64,000 bases of DNA from Bacillus mycoides (GCF_018742245.1 NZ_CP036132.1:5017001-5081000), one strand, 5' to 3'. Numbered from the stretch's first letter, positions 16,395-26,056 are shown. Made by a program: numbers and translations. The notes: generated by a model from the letters alone, not told the origin.

Positions 16395-16494
16395 TCATTT
16401 TACATTTGTGTATTGCATAAGTAAAATACTTTCGTATAAAAAATTCTCCTTCATCATTCCCAAAAAGTAAAATGTTTATCAAAAATAAACAAAT

Positions 16495-16524
16495 AAAAAA
16501 GTAGCGATGTTCCGCTACTTTTTT
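16495..16524 (-). terminator. Terminator of the tagA-like operon
   Basis: AAAAAAGTAGCG / CGCTACTTTTTT with a 6-base loop. On the minus strand it overlaps the last codons of the TagA-like gene. Confidence 0.88.
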
Positions 16525-17255
16525 GAACGCATTACTTCTTTTAAAAACTCGGCTAGTACTAACTGACGACGCCAGCGTGTTGGATTACTACATAATCTGT
16601 AAAACCACTCTAAATGAATAGCTTGTATCCACTTTGGTGCACGCTTTACCTCTCCAGCCCACACATCTAAACTACCGCCTACTCCAACAGCCATTTTCGT
16701 TTCTAAACGATGCTTATTATTTTGGATAAAGTTTTCTTGCCTTGGGAAGCCAAGTGCAACAAGTAATAGGTCTGGTTTTGCCTCTTGAATACGTGAAACA
16801 ATATTCTCTTCTTCTTCTTGTTTAAAATATCCATCTTGTGTACCCACGATAGATGCAGCCGAATATGTCTTCGTTAAATGATTAGCCGCGGCTTGTACAA
16901 CATGTGGTTTTGCACCTAATAAAAAAACAGATACTGATTTATTCTCTTCTGATAACTTTGCAAATAAATTGCTCATTAAATCAAATCCCGCTACCCGCTC
17001 TTTTAAAGGTGTACCAAGCATACCACTTGCTTTTACAACCCCAATACCATCAGGTGTAATTAAATCTGTATTTAATAATATTTTATGGAATTTTTCATCC
17101 TTTTTTGCGCACATAACAATTTCAGGATTTGCTGTTACCACCTGAAAAGTATGAGCTTGCTCTAATTCTAGTTGCTTCTTTAAATGTTGGATCGTTTCAT
17201 CCATTGTCATTGTAGAGAAAGGAACACCTAGAATATCAACCGTTTGTACTGCCAT
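16515..17255 (-). CDS. WecG/TagA/CpsF-family glycosyltransferase
   Basis: Membrane-associated glycosyltransferase of 246 residues (GT26). The family typically adds N-acetylmannosamine to undecaprenyl-PP-GlcNAc to complete the linkage unit of wall polymers. Motifs: TANPEIVMCAKKDEKFHKIL, the active-site TPDGIGVV with Asp69, KERVAGFDLM, LLVALGFPRQENFI and VGVGGSLDVWAGEVKRAPKW. The C-terminal tail with KWIQAIHLEWFYRL is the appendage that closes the active site in TagA. It is preceded by AGAGGA and lies 21 bases after the GT4 gene, so it is the last gene of a probable polysaccharide operon. Confidence 0.9.
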   Translation of the reverse strand: MAVQTVDILGVPFSTMTMDETIQHLKKQLELEQAHTFQVVTANPEIVMCAKKDEKFHKILLNTDLITPDGIGVVKASGMLGTPLKERVAGFDLMSNLFAKLSEENKSVSVFLLGAKPHVVQAAANHLTKTYSAASIVGTQDGYFKQEEEENIVSRIQEAKPDLLLVALGFPRQENFIQNNKHRLETKMAVGVGGSLDVWAGEVKRAPKWIQAIHLEWFYRLCSNPTRWRRQLVLAEFLKEVMRSKK

Positions 17256-17276
17256 ATTTAACTATCCTCTCTATCA

Positions 17277-18386
17277 TTAAAGGTTTTTTGTTATTAATTG
17301 CTTATATGTTTCTTTCGTATCTTCATATAATTTTTGAAGTGAGAAGTTCATAGTCGCATGCTCATAAATATGCTTGCCCATTACTGATAACTCTCCAGTT
17401 TTCCACTTATCATACGCCTCTTCTAGTGCCGATGCCAATGCTTTGCCATCACCAGTTGGTACAATCCACCCATAAGTTTCATCTGCAATTAACGGTTCGA
17501 TTTCTCCTGCTCTAGTCACAATTGATGGTACACGTTGATTTGCCGCTTCTAATAAAACTAATGGAAATCCTTCACTATGGGAAGTTAACAAATTGACATG
17601 GGATGAAGCAAATAATTGTTTCACATCTTGACGATGCCCTAAAAATTCAACTTTATCATTAATCCCTTTTTCAGTAGCTAAGGCCTTTAATTCTCCTTCT
17701 AACGGCCCATCACCAACTAATAACACTTTAATTTTTTCCAATTTCGTTTGTTGTAACGCATCGAATAAAACTTCATGTCCTTTAACAGGATGCAGACGCG
17801 CTACTTGGATTGCCGTAAACACATCTTCGTCAATATTAAACATTTCCTTTTTATTATAGCCATCTGCTTTTTCCTGATCATATTCAATCCCGTTATAAAT
17901 AACATGCATCTTTTCATTTGAAATACCTAATGCCGCTAAGCTTTTTTTCAACCTATTCGTTACAACAAAAAATAAATCTATATTTTTTAAAGCTTTCAAA
18001 TTTAACTTAGTGAAAATCCAGCCTTTTAAGCCTTGTTTAGTAAAGTCTTGAAATGGATCACTATGAATTGTCGTTACCCATTTTGCCGCGAATTTCTTCT
18101 TCATTAGAGAAACAAAGAAATTCGCCCTAGGACCGTGTGTATGAACTACATCAAATTTTTCTTTATTAATGAATTCACTTATGTTCTTTAAAATGGATAA
18201 ATCATAGCGAGATTTTTGTGAAAACACATGAACTTTTATTCCTAGCTCTCTTGCTTCTTTCGCAACAATTCCATCCTCAAATACTGCTAATTCTACTTCA
18301 CCAGTTGGGAACTGATCGAGAAGTGAAATAATATGTGTTTTTCCTCCACCATCTTCTGCTCCTGCATTCATATGCAATATCCTCAT
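17277..18386 (-). CDS. GT4 glycosyltransferase
   Basis: Retaining GT-B glycosyltransferase of 369 residues. The N-terminal acceptor domain starts MRILHMNAGAEDGGGKTH with the glycine-rich loop. The C-terminal nucleotide-sugar domain has ARLHPVKGHEVL, LLVGDGPLEGELK and the E-x7-E motif SHSEGFPLVLLEAA. It has no membrane helix, so it should act at the cytoplasmic face. AGGAGGAAAAAAT precedes the ATG. It lies between the polymerase-like gene and the TagA-like gene, and so probably belongs to one surface-polymer pathway. Donor and acceptor are unknown. Confidence 0.9.
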   Translation of the reverse strand: MRILHMNAGAEDGGGKTHIISLLDQFPTGEVELAVFEDGIVAKEARELGIKVHVFSQKSRYDLSILKNISEFINKEKFDVVHTHGPRANFFVSLMKKKFAAKWVTTIHSDPFQDFTKQGLKGWIFTKLNLKALKNIDLFFVVTNRLKKSLAALGISNEKMHVIYNGIEYDQEKADGYNKKEMFNIDEDVFTAIQVARLHPVKGHEVLFDALQQTKLEKIKVLLVGDGPLEGELKALATEKGINDKVEFLGHRQDVKQLFASSHVNLLTSHSEGFPLVLLEAANQRVPSIVTRAGEIEPLIADETYGWIVPTGDGKALASALEEAYDKWKTGELSVMGKHIYEHATMNFSLQKLYEDTKETYKQLITKNL

Positions 18387-18444
18387 ATTTTTTCCTCCTT
18401 TAAATCCTCGCTACATTTCCATCTATCTTTATTTTACTGTACTA

Positions 18445-18480
18445 AAAAATAAAAGCTAACAAAAGTTAGCTTTTATTTTT
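18445..18480 (-). terminator. Terminator after the polymerase-like gene
   Basis: Perfect 16-bp stem AAAAATAAAAGCTAAC / GTTAGCTTTTATTTTT with a 4-base loop, directly downstream of the stop codon at 18482. Confidence 0.9.
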
Positions 18481-18481
18481 A

Positions 18482-19933
18482 TCATTCAATTTCTAAGTCT
18501 ACAATTAGATAAGCTAACAACACTACAAAGTAAATCCCAACTCCTGGTGCCGTCAAAATATGTCCTGCGATATATGCAATACCTAGTGCTAATACTAAGC
18601 TTGCTGTAATCATTCCATATTTTATATTAAATATCTCTTTAAATCTTGTAATAAATGCTAGCAGAATTCTTAAGCCATAATAAATAAATGGAATCATTAG
18701 TAATGCAAAGCCAATAATTCCGAAATCATAAAACCAATCATGGAAATCCATTTCAATTAGCTTCGGATCTGGCTGCTTTTGTTCATTATATTTATAGTTA
18801 CCTGCGTAACCCATTCCTAACAGTTTCTGTGACATCGGCGCTTCTTTAAAGAACTGCTTATGTCTCTCTTCATATACTTGACGTCCACTGAAAATAAGAT
18901 TTTCTTGATTTTCTTTCTTTTGCTCTTTCTCAAGCTCTTTCTTAACTTCAGCTTCTACCTTCGCCTTTTCTTCTGGTTTCTCAACTTTGTGTTGCTTTTC
19001 TTCTTTTTTAATTTTCTCTTTAATTTCTTTTTCTTTTTGACCTTGCTGCGCTACATTTTGTTCTGATAAATAGTTGTTATGAATACCCATATTTTGTGCT
19101 AATGGCGTCATTTTAAACGTTCCGACAACACCAGCTAATAGGACAATAGCAATTAATCCATTAAGTACAAGAGACTTTTTGTTTGGATTTCTTCTATCAA
19201 ATAATAATTGTAGTACGATAATCCCGATTGCTGCCGCTAACGTAGCACCAATTGAGCCCATCCCTACTTTCGTACCAACTTGAATTAAAGAGTAAATCAT
19301 TAACAGCGATGGAATCCAGTATAAAATGTGTTTCACGCTCTTTGTTTTTTGAATAGAATATAGTACCACAATAGGGAAAATAATAGCTAAGATTGAACCT
19401 AGTTCATTACCTGCATAGAACCATCCTCGGGAACCAACTTTCATCCACTCATAACTTCCAAAGTCTGTAGAAGTTGTAATAGAAATAACCATAATAACAT
19501 TAATAATTAATGTTGAATACACAATGTTATTTCTAACTTTATCGCTAATATTTACTGTCTTCTTCAGTGATTTTAAAGCTAAAATGTATGAACTAAGCAT
19601 AATATATATATATAATGCTTTCCCAATGAATTTAACTTCTTCTGTGATTACAATAGGACTCTTGATTAACTTGTTATTAATAAATCCTATTCCCAATATA
19701 ACTCCTAGTAATACAAGATAAATCAAAAACTTCCTATTTTCTCTTTCTTTTGCCTGAATTAAAATATAAATACCACCCATTGCCATAATGAGGAATCTCA
19801 CCATAATTCCAACTGTCGCATTTACTTTTAATAACTCAATGCTAAGAGAGGTTAATAAATCCAAAACAGGCTGTAAAATAATAAAAAAGAGCAAAAAATG
19901 CTCAAATCTAACCCTAGCTTGATTTGCTAACAT
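18482..19933 (-). CDS. O-antigen ligase/polymerase-like membrane protein (possible WpaB)
   Basis: Membrane protein of 483 residues with about eleven helices and the Wzy/WaaL-type large extracytoplasmic loop. The loop holds an unusual lysine/glutamate-rich stretch (about residues 299-344, with repeated KKE, EKE and KEK triplets) predicted to be a long charged helix or coiled coil. After it come SGRQVYEERHKQFF and LLGMGYAGNY, the usual ligase-loop sequences. In B. anthracis two such proteins (WpaA, WpaB) were linked to secondary cell wall polysaccharide assembly. Gene order suggests this could be WpaB, but that is inference. The start at 19933 is preferred (GGAGGT seven bases upstream). Confidence 0.82.
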   Translation of the reverse strand: MLANQARVRFEHFLLFFIILQPVLDLLTSLSIELLKVNATVGIMVRFLIMAMGGIYILIQAKERENRKFLIYLVLLGVILGIGFINNKLIKSPIVITEEVKFIGKALYIYIMLSSYILALKSLKKTVNISDKVRNNIVYSTLIINVIMVISITTSTDFGSYEWMKVGSRGWFYAGNELGSILAIIFPIVVLYSIQKTKSVKHILYWIPSLLMIYSLIQVGTKVGMGSIGATLAAAIGIIVLQLLFDRRNPNKKSLVLNGLIAIVLLAGVVGTFKMTPLAQNMGIHNNYLSEQNVAQQGQKEKEIKEKIKKEEKQHKVEKPEEKAKVEAEVKKELEKEQKKENQENLIFSGRQVYEERHKQFFKEAPMSQKLLGMGYAGNYKYNEQKQPDPKLIEMDFHDWFYDFGIIGFALLMIPFIYYGLRILLAFITRFKEIFNIKYGMITASLVLALGIAYIAGHILTAPGVGIYFVVLLAYLIVDLEIE

Positions 19934-20353
19934 TCCAAGACCTCCATACAAAATCTTTACATTATCTTTTAATCATAGTTTTCTATCGTTTAAACACACC
20001 CAGCAATTATAACATAACTCATATTTAAATTGAGAACTATTTTTTATGCCTAAACAAGTCAAATCAAGCATTATTAATAACAGAAAACATTGTGCTTTAA
20101 CTATCCTTCCCTGCTCCAATAAAAACTATCTAACACACCTTGACTCATTTTCGACAACAACAAAATACTTCTTATCATTTTATAATAATATATAAATCAT
20201 TCCATTTGTAACACCCTTCAACTAATCCACGGTAAAAACTACAAAATTAATCTTTCCGCACTTTTTTCAATTTAATCAATTGCTACTTTCTAAACACTTT
20301 CAAACGCTTTCTTTATGTATTTCATCCATTTTTCTACATGTAGCGAAAAGTAA
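19934..20353. other. Intergenic stretch with no recognised feature
   Basis: AT-rich gap between the divergent polymerase-like gene and the YvgT-like gene. I see no gene, RNA or repeat in it apart from presumed promoters. Confidence 0.5.
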
Positions 20354-20382
20354 TTGTTATTTCCAAAACTTTAGTGTATATT
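20354..20382 (+). promoter_or_regulatory. Candidate sigma-A promoter of the YvgT-like gene
   Basis: TTGTTA (20354-20359), 17-base spacer, TATATT (20377-20382), 39 bases before the start codon. The hexamers are moderate. Confidence 0.5.
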
Positions 20383-20421
20383 TTTTCTCTGGAACATCTT
20401 TAAGGGGAAGGAATTAAAGCC

Positions 20422-21054
20422 ATGTTATTAATCGATATATTTACGTTTCTTGGCATTATCGCCGCTGCCATTTCTGGTACATTAGTTGGTTTGAAAAAAG
20501 ATCTAGATTTATTTGGTGTCCTTTGTTTAGCTGTAGCTACTGCGCTCGGCGGCGGTATTATTCGTGATATTATGATTGGTAACCTGCCTCCTGTCGCATT
20601 TGTAAAACCAATTTACTTTTTCGTAAGTGTACTATCAGCATTATTCACATGTATGTTTTTTGAGCGTATTAATAAACTTCAAGTTGTTATTATGCTTTCT
20701 GATGCTGTTGGTTTAGGTGTATTTACAGCTATTGGTGCAAATGCAGCAATGTCACATCACGTTGACGCCTCGTTTTTAGTCGTTTCAATGGGAGTTATTA
20801 CAGGTATTGGGGGCGGTATTTTACGCGACATTTGTGCTCAAGATATCCCGTATGTATTCCGAAAAGAGATATATGCAATTGCTTCTATTTTAGGAGCAGT
20901 TAGTTTCCTAATTACACATGCAATGGGGGCACACGTATTAGCTTTCTATGTTTGTTTATTAATAACATTCGTTATTCGTGTAGTCACCGTAATATATAAT
21001 GTACATTTCCCAGTTTTCTTTAAAACACATGCAAAAATTAATAAAGGCCATTAA
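20422..21054 (+). CDS. TRIC/UPF0126-family membrane protein (YvgT/YadS-like)
   Basis: Membrane protein of 210 residues with seven hydrophobic segments built from two repeats. Each repeat has the glycine-rich signature: ALGGGIIRDIMIGNLPP in the first and GIGGGILRDICAQDIPYVFRKEIYA in the second. This is the UPF0126 family, whose structures are of trimeric intracellular cation-type channels, so a monovalent-cation channel role is likely. AAGGGGAAGG precedes the ATG. It is monocistronic. The physiological role in Bacillus is not known. Confidence 0.88.
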   Translation: MLLIDIFTFLGIIAAAISGTLVGLKKDLDLFGVLCLAVATALGGGIIRDIMIGNLPPVAFVKPIYFFVSVLSALFTCMFFERINKLQVVIMLSDAVGLGVFTAIGANAAMSHHVDASFLVVSMGVITGIGGGILRDICAQDIPYVFRKEIYAIASILGAVSFLITHAMGAHVLAFYVCLLITFVIRVVTVIYNVHFPVFFKTHAKINKGH

Positions 21055-21178
21055 GAGAATTCTACATAGAATTCTCTTAATTTATATACAATTCCACATA
21101 CTATAGAGTAATTGTATATAAAAATATATAATTACATTAGAATACAAAAATGAAAACGTTTTATAAACAGGGGGAAGA

Positions 21179-22477
21179 ATGATGCTTGGGGTTTTAAAAA
21201 AAAATAAAACAAACACCAGTATAATCGAATTAAGCGAAGGCCAACAAATCATATTTAACGTGCCTGCTAATTCTGAACTAAAAACTCAAATGGATATGCT
21301 ACATATTTCAAAGGAAGATTTACAAATTGTAAAAGTATTACAGCCATTTATTTATGAAGAAATAGATTGGATAACAGAAAAATTCTACACCAACATCACA
21401 AAACAACCTAATTTAATTGCTGTTATTGAACGCTACAGCTCTATTCCAAAATTAAAACAAACTTTAAAGACACATATTAAAGAATTGTTCAGCGGGAATA
21501 TGAATGAAGATTTTATTGAACAACGTGTTAGAATCGCAAAAAGGCACGTACAAATTGGTTTACATAGAAAATGGTATACTGCTGCGTATCAAGAGTTATT
21601 CCGCTCCGTCATGAAGATTTTGCAAACGAAAATTTCAACGCTAGACGACTTTTCATATTCTATAAATGTAATAAATAAATTATTCACATTAGAACAAGAA
21701 CTTGTTATTGCAGCTTATGAATCCGAATATGAAAGAATTCAAAAAGAACATGAAAAAGAAAAAGAACTGACCGCTATGACGATTACACATATTGCAACAG
21801 AACTAGCGGCAGTATCTGAAAAAACAAGCTCTTCTATTCAACAGTTAACATCTAAATCAGAAAGTATCGTAGGGATTGCAAAAACAGGTACATCATTAGC
21901 TACGACATCAGAAGAAAAGGCCAACAAAGGAAAAGAACAATTAAATCTGCAAAACAAACGAATGGAAAGTATTCAAACGAATATGGAAACTATTATTACT
22001 GATACTCGTGAACTTCTTGATATTTCTAACAAAATTAACGAAATCATTGATATTGTAAAATCAATCGCCGAGCAAACAAATTTACTAGCATTAAATGCTG
22101 CCATTGAGTCTGCACGTGCTGGCGAATTTGGTAAAGGTTTTTCAGTCGTGGCGGGCGAAATCCGAAAGTTATCAGAGCAAACGAAAGAATCCATTTTCAA
22201 CGTTACAAAACTCGTTGGAAAAACGAATGAACAAATTATACACGTCTCTTCTTCCGTGGAACAAATAAGCTCTCTCGTATCTGAAGGGACAGATAGTATG
22301 CATGCGACAGATCAATATTTCCAAGAAATCGTAAAAGATATGTCTAACTCTAAAGAACAAAACAAAAAAATTGAAAATGAATTAGAAACTATTTCACAAG
22401 TAATGAAGAGTATTCAAGACGATTCCTCGAAAATGGCCTTAACAGCGGATAATTTACAACTAGAACTAAACCGATAG
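21179..22477 (+). CDS. hemAT: HemAT globin-coupled aerotaxis transducer
   Basis: Soluble oxygen-sensing chemoreceptor of 432 residues. The N-terminal globin domain (about 20-185) has the proximal heme ligand His123 ([10 protein letters not shown]), Tyr70 (EKFYTN) and Thr95 (LKQTLK), the same numbers as in B. subtilis HemAT. After a linker comes the methyl-accepting signalling domain with the hairpin tip [34 protein letters not shown]. There is no transmembrane segment. It starts at adjacent ATG codons (21179/21182) behind AGGGGGAAG. It should bind O2 and signal to CheA/CheW, which are not in this window. Confidence 0.94.
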   Translation: MMLGVLKKNKTNTSIIELSEGQQIIFNVPANSELKTQMDMLHISKEDLQIVKVLQPFIYEEIDWITEKFYTNITKQPNLIAVIERYSSIPKLKQTLKTHIKELFSGNMNEDFIEQRVRIAKRHVQIGLHRKWYTAAYQELFRSVMKILQTKISTLDDFSYSINVINKLFTLEQELVIAAYESEYERIQKEHEKEKELTAMTITHIATELAAVSEKTSSSIQQLTSKSESIVGIAKTGTSLATTSEEKANKGKEQLNLQNKRMESIQTNMETIITDTRELLDISNKINEIIDIVKSIAEQTNLLALNAAIESARAGEFGKGFSVVAGEIRKLSEQTKESIFNVTKLVGKTNEQIIHVSSSVEQISSLVSEGTDSMHATDQYFQEIVKDMSNSKEQNKKIENELETISQVMKSIQDDSSKMALTADNLQLELNR

Positions 22478-22487
22478 GCAAATCGAT

Positions 22488-22518
22488 ACAAAGCGGAGAT
22501 TCTTCATCTCCACTTTGT
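22488..22518 (+). terminator. Hairpin after hemAT, possible terminator
   Basis: ACAAAGCGGAGAT / ATCTCCACTTTGT with one mismatch and a 5-base loop. The following sequence is not T-rich, so termination here is uncertain. Confidence 0.5.
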
Positions 22519-22544
22519 ATTCATCCTTATCACCCATCTACAAA

Positions 22545-22569
22545 AAAAGAACCCCAAATGGGTTCTTTT
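22545..22569. terminator. Terminator at the end of the GT-C gene
   Basis: AAAAGAACCC / GGGTTCTTTT with a 5-base loop; the minus strand continues into TTT. It may also serve hemAT from the other side. Confidence 0.8.
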
Positions 22570-23881
22570 ATTTTCTGAAAAAGATTTTTTGGCAATAAAA
22601 ATAACTCATATAAACACCAAAGCTTTGTAAAATAAACAAAGCTGGCATAATAATATTATAATATGCCATATCAACTCGAAAGAGCCTTAACGATACATAT
22701 CCGATAATTAATAATACAAACAACATATATCCTTCATTTTGCTGTTTCTTAATTAGAAAATGTAATAAAGCTATGGCCATGAATAATGTCACCACTATAT
22801 ATATAAGCTTTTCACATTTAAAAATAATAGAATTTATTCCCTCATCTGAAAACTGGTTAATAACTGGTTTTAACAGTTTAAATCTTTCTACTTCCATTTC
22901 TTTTAACTCTTGATCAATGTGTTCTTTTACACTTTGATTTTTGGATGTTTTTTCTTCATTTTGACTTTTTCCAATTAAAACAGATTGAACATAAGTCTGA
23001 TTAGAAATTGTATACTGTGACATTCCCATCATCTTAATACCATAGCTCACACCAAAATGAGTACTATAAAACAGAATAAGTATTCCTATCATTTTTAATA
23101 GTAATTTTTGTTTCGTTGCTGATTGAAATAATTCAATTAACAGCACATATACAGCTATAAAAATAGGTAAAAATAACCCCATCGGTAAAATCATATTGCT
23201 GAGCGCAAATAAAACGGCTGAAATTACCCACATATAAGGATGATCTAATCCTTTATATAAAAGTATGTAACAAGCACAATAAAATAAAAATATTGCGAGT
23301 GATTCTGCCGTTAATACAGAACTCATAAATATATTTGGAATATATAAAGCGTAAAACATTGACGCAATACGACCACACTCTTCCCCAAAGACCATTGAAG
23401 CAATGCGATAAATGAAAAATGCAGTTCCTGTACAAAATAAAATATTAAATAGTTGTAAAGCGAATACCGTATCACCAAATATACGGATGATGATCGATTC
23501 ATAAATAATAAAAGGTAACTGTGCTACATTCTCTATATTATTACCAATTGCAATCTGCTTTGCAGACTCATACATAGCTTTCATATCACCTATCATGGGA
23601 GCATCTACAAATAGAACTGTGATAAACCTTACAACTATAGATATGCTTATAAGAAAAATAAGAAACTGTTTATCTGTAAAACGATATTGCAAAATTGATG
23701 CTACTAACAAAATAAGAATAACAAAAATCACTAATACGATTGTTATACTTGTTGTACTTCCCTCAAAAAATTGCTTACTTGCTTCAAAAGCCGACCAACA
23801 ACTATAAACAAAAAATGCGAGCATCGCACCAATCATTATTTTACTGAAAAAAGATGAAAAATTTGTTTGTATATGATTCAT
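22568..23881 (-). CDS. GT39/ArnT-like membrane glycosyltransferase (GT-C fold)
   Basis: Integral membrane protein of 437 residues with about eleven helices. The first extracytoplasmic loop has DAPMIGDMKAMYESAKQI, where the GD/DM acidic motif of lipid-linked-sugar transferases is expected. LTAESLAIFLFY and ALSNMILPMGLF follow as in the dolichyl-P-mannose mannosyltransferase-like superfamily. It probably moves a sugar from undecaprenyl phosphate to a surface polymer on the outer side of the membrane. The donor could be made by the GT2/DUF2304 pair at 24977, but this is inferred from proximity only. The Shine-Dalgarno is AGAGGT with long spacing. Confidence 0.72.
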   Translation of the reverse strand: MNHIQTNFSSFFSKIMIGAMLAFFVYSCWSAFEASKQFFEGSTTSITIVLVIFVILILLVASILQYRFTDKQFLIFLISISIVVRFITVLFVDAPMIGDMKAMYESAKQIAIGNNIENVAQLPFIIYESIIIRIFGDTVFALQLFNILFCTGTAFFIYRIASMVFGEECGRIASMFYALYIPNIFMSSVLTAESLAIFLFYCACYILLYKGLDHPYMWVISAVLFALSNMILPMGLFLPIFIAVYVLLIELFQSATKQKLLLKMIGILILFYSTHFGVSYGIKMMGMSQYTISNQTYVQSVLIGKSQNEEKTSKNQSVKEHIDQELKEMEVERFKLLKPVINQFSDEGINSIIFKCEKLIYIVVTLFMAIALLHFLIKKQQNEGYMLFVLLIIGYVSLRLFRVDMAYYNIIMPALFILQSFGVYMSYFYCQKIFFRK

Positions 23882-24077
23882 ATGTCCATTGCACCTCTAT
23901 TTCCATTCATAACAAAACGATTCTATCATGAATAGGCACAAGGTTAATAGGGAATTTCTATGACAAATACATAGTCATTACTTTTTCACTTGCAATGTAA
24001 GCGAATCCTCTTTTACACTACATTTTATATACGATAAATTTTCTTTCAGTTACATGAATACAAATACAGAAATTTCA

Positions 24078-24151
24078 ATAAAGTGAAACTTTAATCCGCG
24101 GGGGTTTTGTTCATCCTCCACTGACTATTAGCCCGCAAATAGCGGGATAAT
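24078..24151 (+). repeat. bcr1-like repeat, copy 2
   Basis: ATAAAGTGAAACTTTAATC, a GC-rich hairpin (GGGGG...CCTCC), ACTGACTATTAGCCCGC, AAATAGCGGGATAA. It has the same ends and internal blocks as the repeat at 15092, with the right end diverged (ATAAT instead of ATAAA). It lies in the 366-base gap between the GT-C gene and the thioesterase gene, which otherwise holds nothing I recognise. Confidence 0.7.
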
Positions 24152-24247
24152 CCTCTTTTGGAACACTTTACTTCATTAAATATCTAATATGAGTACTCCA
24201 CTTACACATGTCACTCTGATTGAAAACAGAAAATAGGGGCTGAATAT

Positions 24248-24760
24248 ATGGAAAAGAAATTCATGCGAGAATCAAAAGCAATTAAAACAACACGTGTTTT
24301 TCCTAACGATTTAAATAATCACCAAACACTTTTCGGGGGGAAATTATTAGCAGAAATTGATAGTATCGCTTCAATTGCAGCTGCAAGACATAGCCGCAAA
24401 CATTGCGTAACAGCATCTATCGATTCCGTTGATTTTTTAACTCCAATTCACCAAGCAGATTCTGTTTGTTATGAAGCATTCGTATGTTATACAGGAAAAT
24501 CTTCAATGGAAGTTTTCGTAAAAGTAATTGCGGAGGATCTACTAGCAGGCGAGCGTAGAATGGCCGCAACGTGTTTCATTACATTTGTTGCATTAAAAGA
24601 CGGAAAACCTTCATCTGTACCACAAGTAATTCCTGAAACAGAGGAAGAACATTGGCTACATACAACTGGTTCAGAGCGTGCAGAAAATAGAAAAAAAGGG
24701 CGTTTGAAAAGTAAAGAAATGGCTGAAGTATTAACTTTAAGTAAGCCTTGGAATATGTAA
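24248..24760 (+). CDS. Acyl-CoA thioesterase, hotdog fold (YkhA-like)
   Basis: Cytoplasmic thioester hydrolase of 170 residues. It is a single hotdog domain of the YciA/BFIT group: TRVFPNDLNNHQTLFGGKLLAEIDSIASIAA holds the N(H/D)xxxxFGG motif with the catalytic Asn/Asp region, and VTASIDSVDFLTPI is the central strand. The family cleaves medium to long acyl-CoAs. B. subtilis YkhA has the same size. AGGGGCTGA precedes the ATG. It is monocistronic. Confidence 0.9.
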   Translation: MEKKFMRESKAIKTTRVFPNDLNNHQTLFGGKLLAEIDSIASIAAARHSRKHCVTASIDSVDFLTPIHQADSVCYEAFVCYTGKSSMEVFVKVIAEDLLAGERRMAATCFITFVALKDGKPSSVPQVIPETEEEHWLHTTGSERAENRKKGRLKSKEMAEVLTLSKPWNM

Positions 24761-24976
24761 CATTAGGATTTTATCTTATACATGCACAGGTTTTTTCTTC
24801 CTTGCATGTATTTTTTATTATAATAAAGTGTTGCCTTAGCATTTTTATTCGATGCCTATTCCCTAAAATCACCCATCAGCTTTTCCTTTATTTTGTTATA
24901 CTATTAATGGTATATTAAATAATGTTCGTTTAAAAATAACCATAATATGATTAAGTATATAAGGGATGGTGCGGTA

Positions 24977-25705
24977 ATGTCTATTGAGGTACCAATTTCA
25001 ATACCAAAAACGTTAATTATTATTCCAGCGTATAACGAGGAAGAAGCAATTGCAGATACATTAACAAGATTATTAGAACTAAAACAGCATTTTACAGCAT
25101 TAAGCATTTGCGTTATTAATGATGGATCAAAAGATAAAACAGCTCAAATCGTAAAAGATTTCCCTGTTCATCTTGTTAATTTACCATATAATCTAGGTAT
25201 CGGTTCAGCTGTACAAACTGGATATAAATACGCTTATGAGAACGGATATGATATTGCGATTCAGTTCGATGCTGATGGACAACATAATCCTGATGATTTA
25301 TACAAAATTATAAAGCCTATTGCCGATGATCAATGCGATATGGTGCTGGGTTCACGTTTTACAGAAAAAACAGCATATAAAGGTAGTATTTCCCGAAGAA
25401 TCGGTATTTTTTATTTTACCGCTCTATTGAAAGTACTAACAAAACAAACATTTATGGATCCAACTTCTGGATATCGTGCTATCAATCGAGAAGTAATTAA
25501 GATTTTTGCACACAATTATCCAAAAGATTATCCAGAACCAGAAGTCCTTATTCATTTAAAAAAGAAAAAACTTCGCATTAATGAAATATCTGTAAATATG
25601 CAAGAGCGACAAGGTGGACAATCTTCCATCACTCCCCTTAAATCTGCATATTACATGGTTAAGGTAAGTCTTGCTATATTGATGCAAAAAATTGTGAAAG
25701 GTTGA
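24977..25705 (+). CDS. GT2 glycosyltransferase, polyprenyl-phosphate sugar synthase type
   Basis: Cytoplasmic GT-A enzyme of 242 residues from the DPM1-like part of family GT2. Motifs: TLIIIPAYNEEEAI, CVINDGSKDKTAQIV, FDADGQHNPDD (the DxD metal site) and MDPTSGYRAINREV. Its relatives transfer a sugar from a nucleotide donor to undecaprenyl phosphate. The longer frame adds ten residues from 24947 without a ribosome-binding site; the ATG at 24977 has AAGGGA upstream and is used. It is followed after six bases by a DUF2304 gene, a common pairing. Confidence 0.87.
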   Translation: MSIEVPISIPKTLIIIPAYNEEEAIADTLTRLLELKQHFTALSICVINDGSKDKTAQIVKDFPVHLVNLPYNLGIGSAVQTGYKYAYENGYDIAIQFDADGQHNPDDLYKIIKPIADDQCDMVLGSRFTEKTAYKGSISRRIGIFYFTALLKVLTKQTFMDPTSGYRAINREVIKIFAHNYPKDYPEPEVLIHLKKKKLRINEISVNMQERQGGQSSITPLKSAYYMVKVSLAILMQKIVKG

Positions 25706-25711
25706 TAATGA

Positions 25712-26056
25712 ATGCATATAATTACCTTTTCATTCATCTTTATTTTATTACTATTCTTCTCAATTCTAAATTCCATTCGTCGTGGGAATTTAGAAACAAA
25801 ATATGCCATTTTATGGATTTTCGTTTGTATTGCAATGGCTATTTTAAGTTCTACGGATAAAATTATAAATTGGATTGGAAAACTATTAAAAGTAGAATAT
25901 CCTCCGTCCATTTTATTCTTATTCGGACTATTATTCTGTTTTATCTTAATTTTTGACCTGACGAGAAAAATCTCCAAATTACACCATCAACTTGTAACAT
26001 TAACGCAAGATTATGCATTATTAAAACAAAAATTAAAGATAACAGATAAAGAATAA
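25712..26056 (+). CDS. DUF2304 small membrane protein
   Basis: Protein of 114 residues with three hydrophobic segments (about 2-20, 29-50, 63-88), RRGNLETKYAILWI typical of DUF2304, and a short C-terminal coiled coil (LHHQLVTLTQDYALLKQKLK). DUF2304 proteins are commonly paired with DPM-like GT2 enzymes, as here, and probably anchor them or help flip the lipid-linked sugar. The molecular role is not proven. It starts six bases after the GT2 stop codon, so the two are cotranscribed. Confidence 0.85.
   Translation: MHIITFSFIFILLLFFSILNSIRRGNLETKYAILWIFVCIAMAILSSTDKIINWIGKLLKVEYPPSILFLFGLLFCFILIFDLTRKISKLHHQLVTLTQDYALLKQKLKITDKE

Noticed and set aside
18860..19066. Phe/Leu-rich open frame on the plus strand.
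   Set aside because: It is the antisense shadow of the lysine/glutamate-rich segment of the polymerase-like gene (AAA/GAA read as TTT/TTC).
20285..20305. CAAACGCTTTCTTT upstream of the YvgT-like gene as a cre site.
   Set aside because: Two conserved positions do not match, so it is not annotated.
21150..21166. TGAAAACGTTTTATA upstream of hemAT as a cre site.
   Set aside because: Two mismatches in conserved cre positions in a very AT-rich area. Too weak to annotate.
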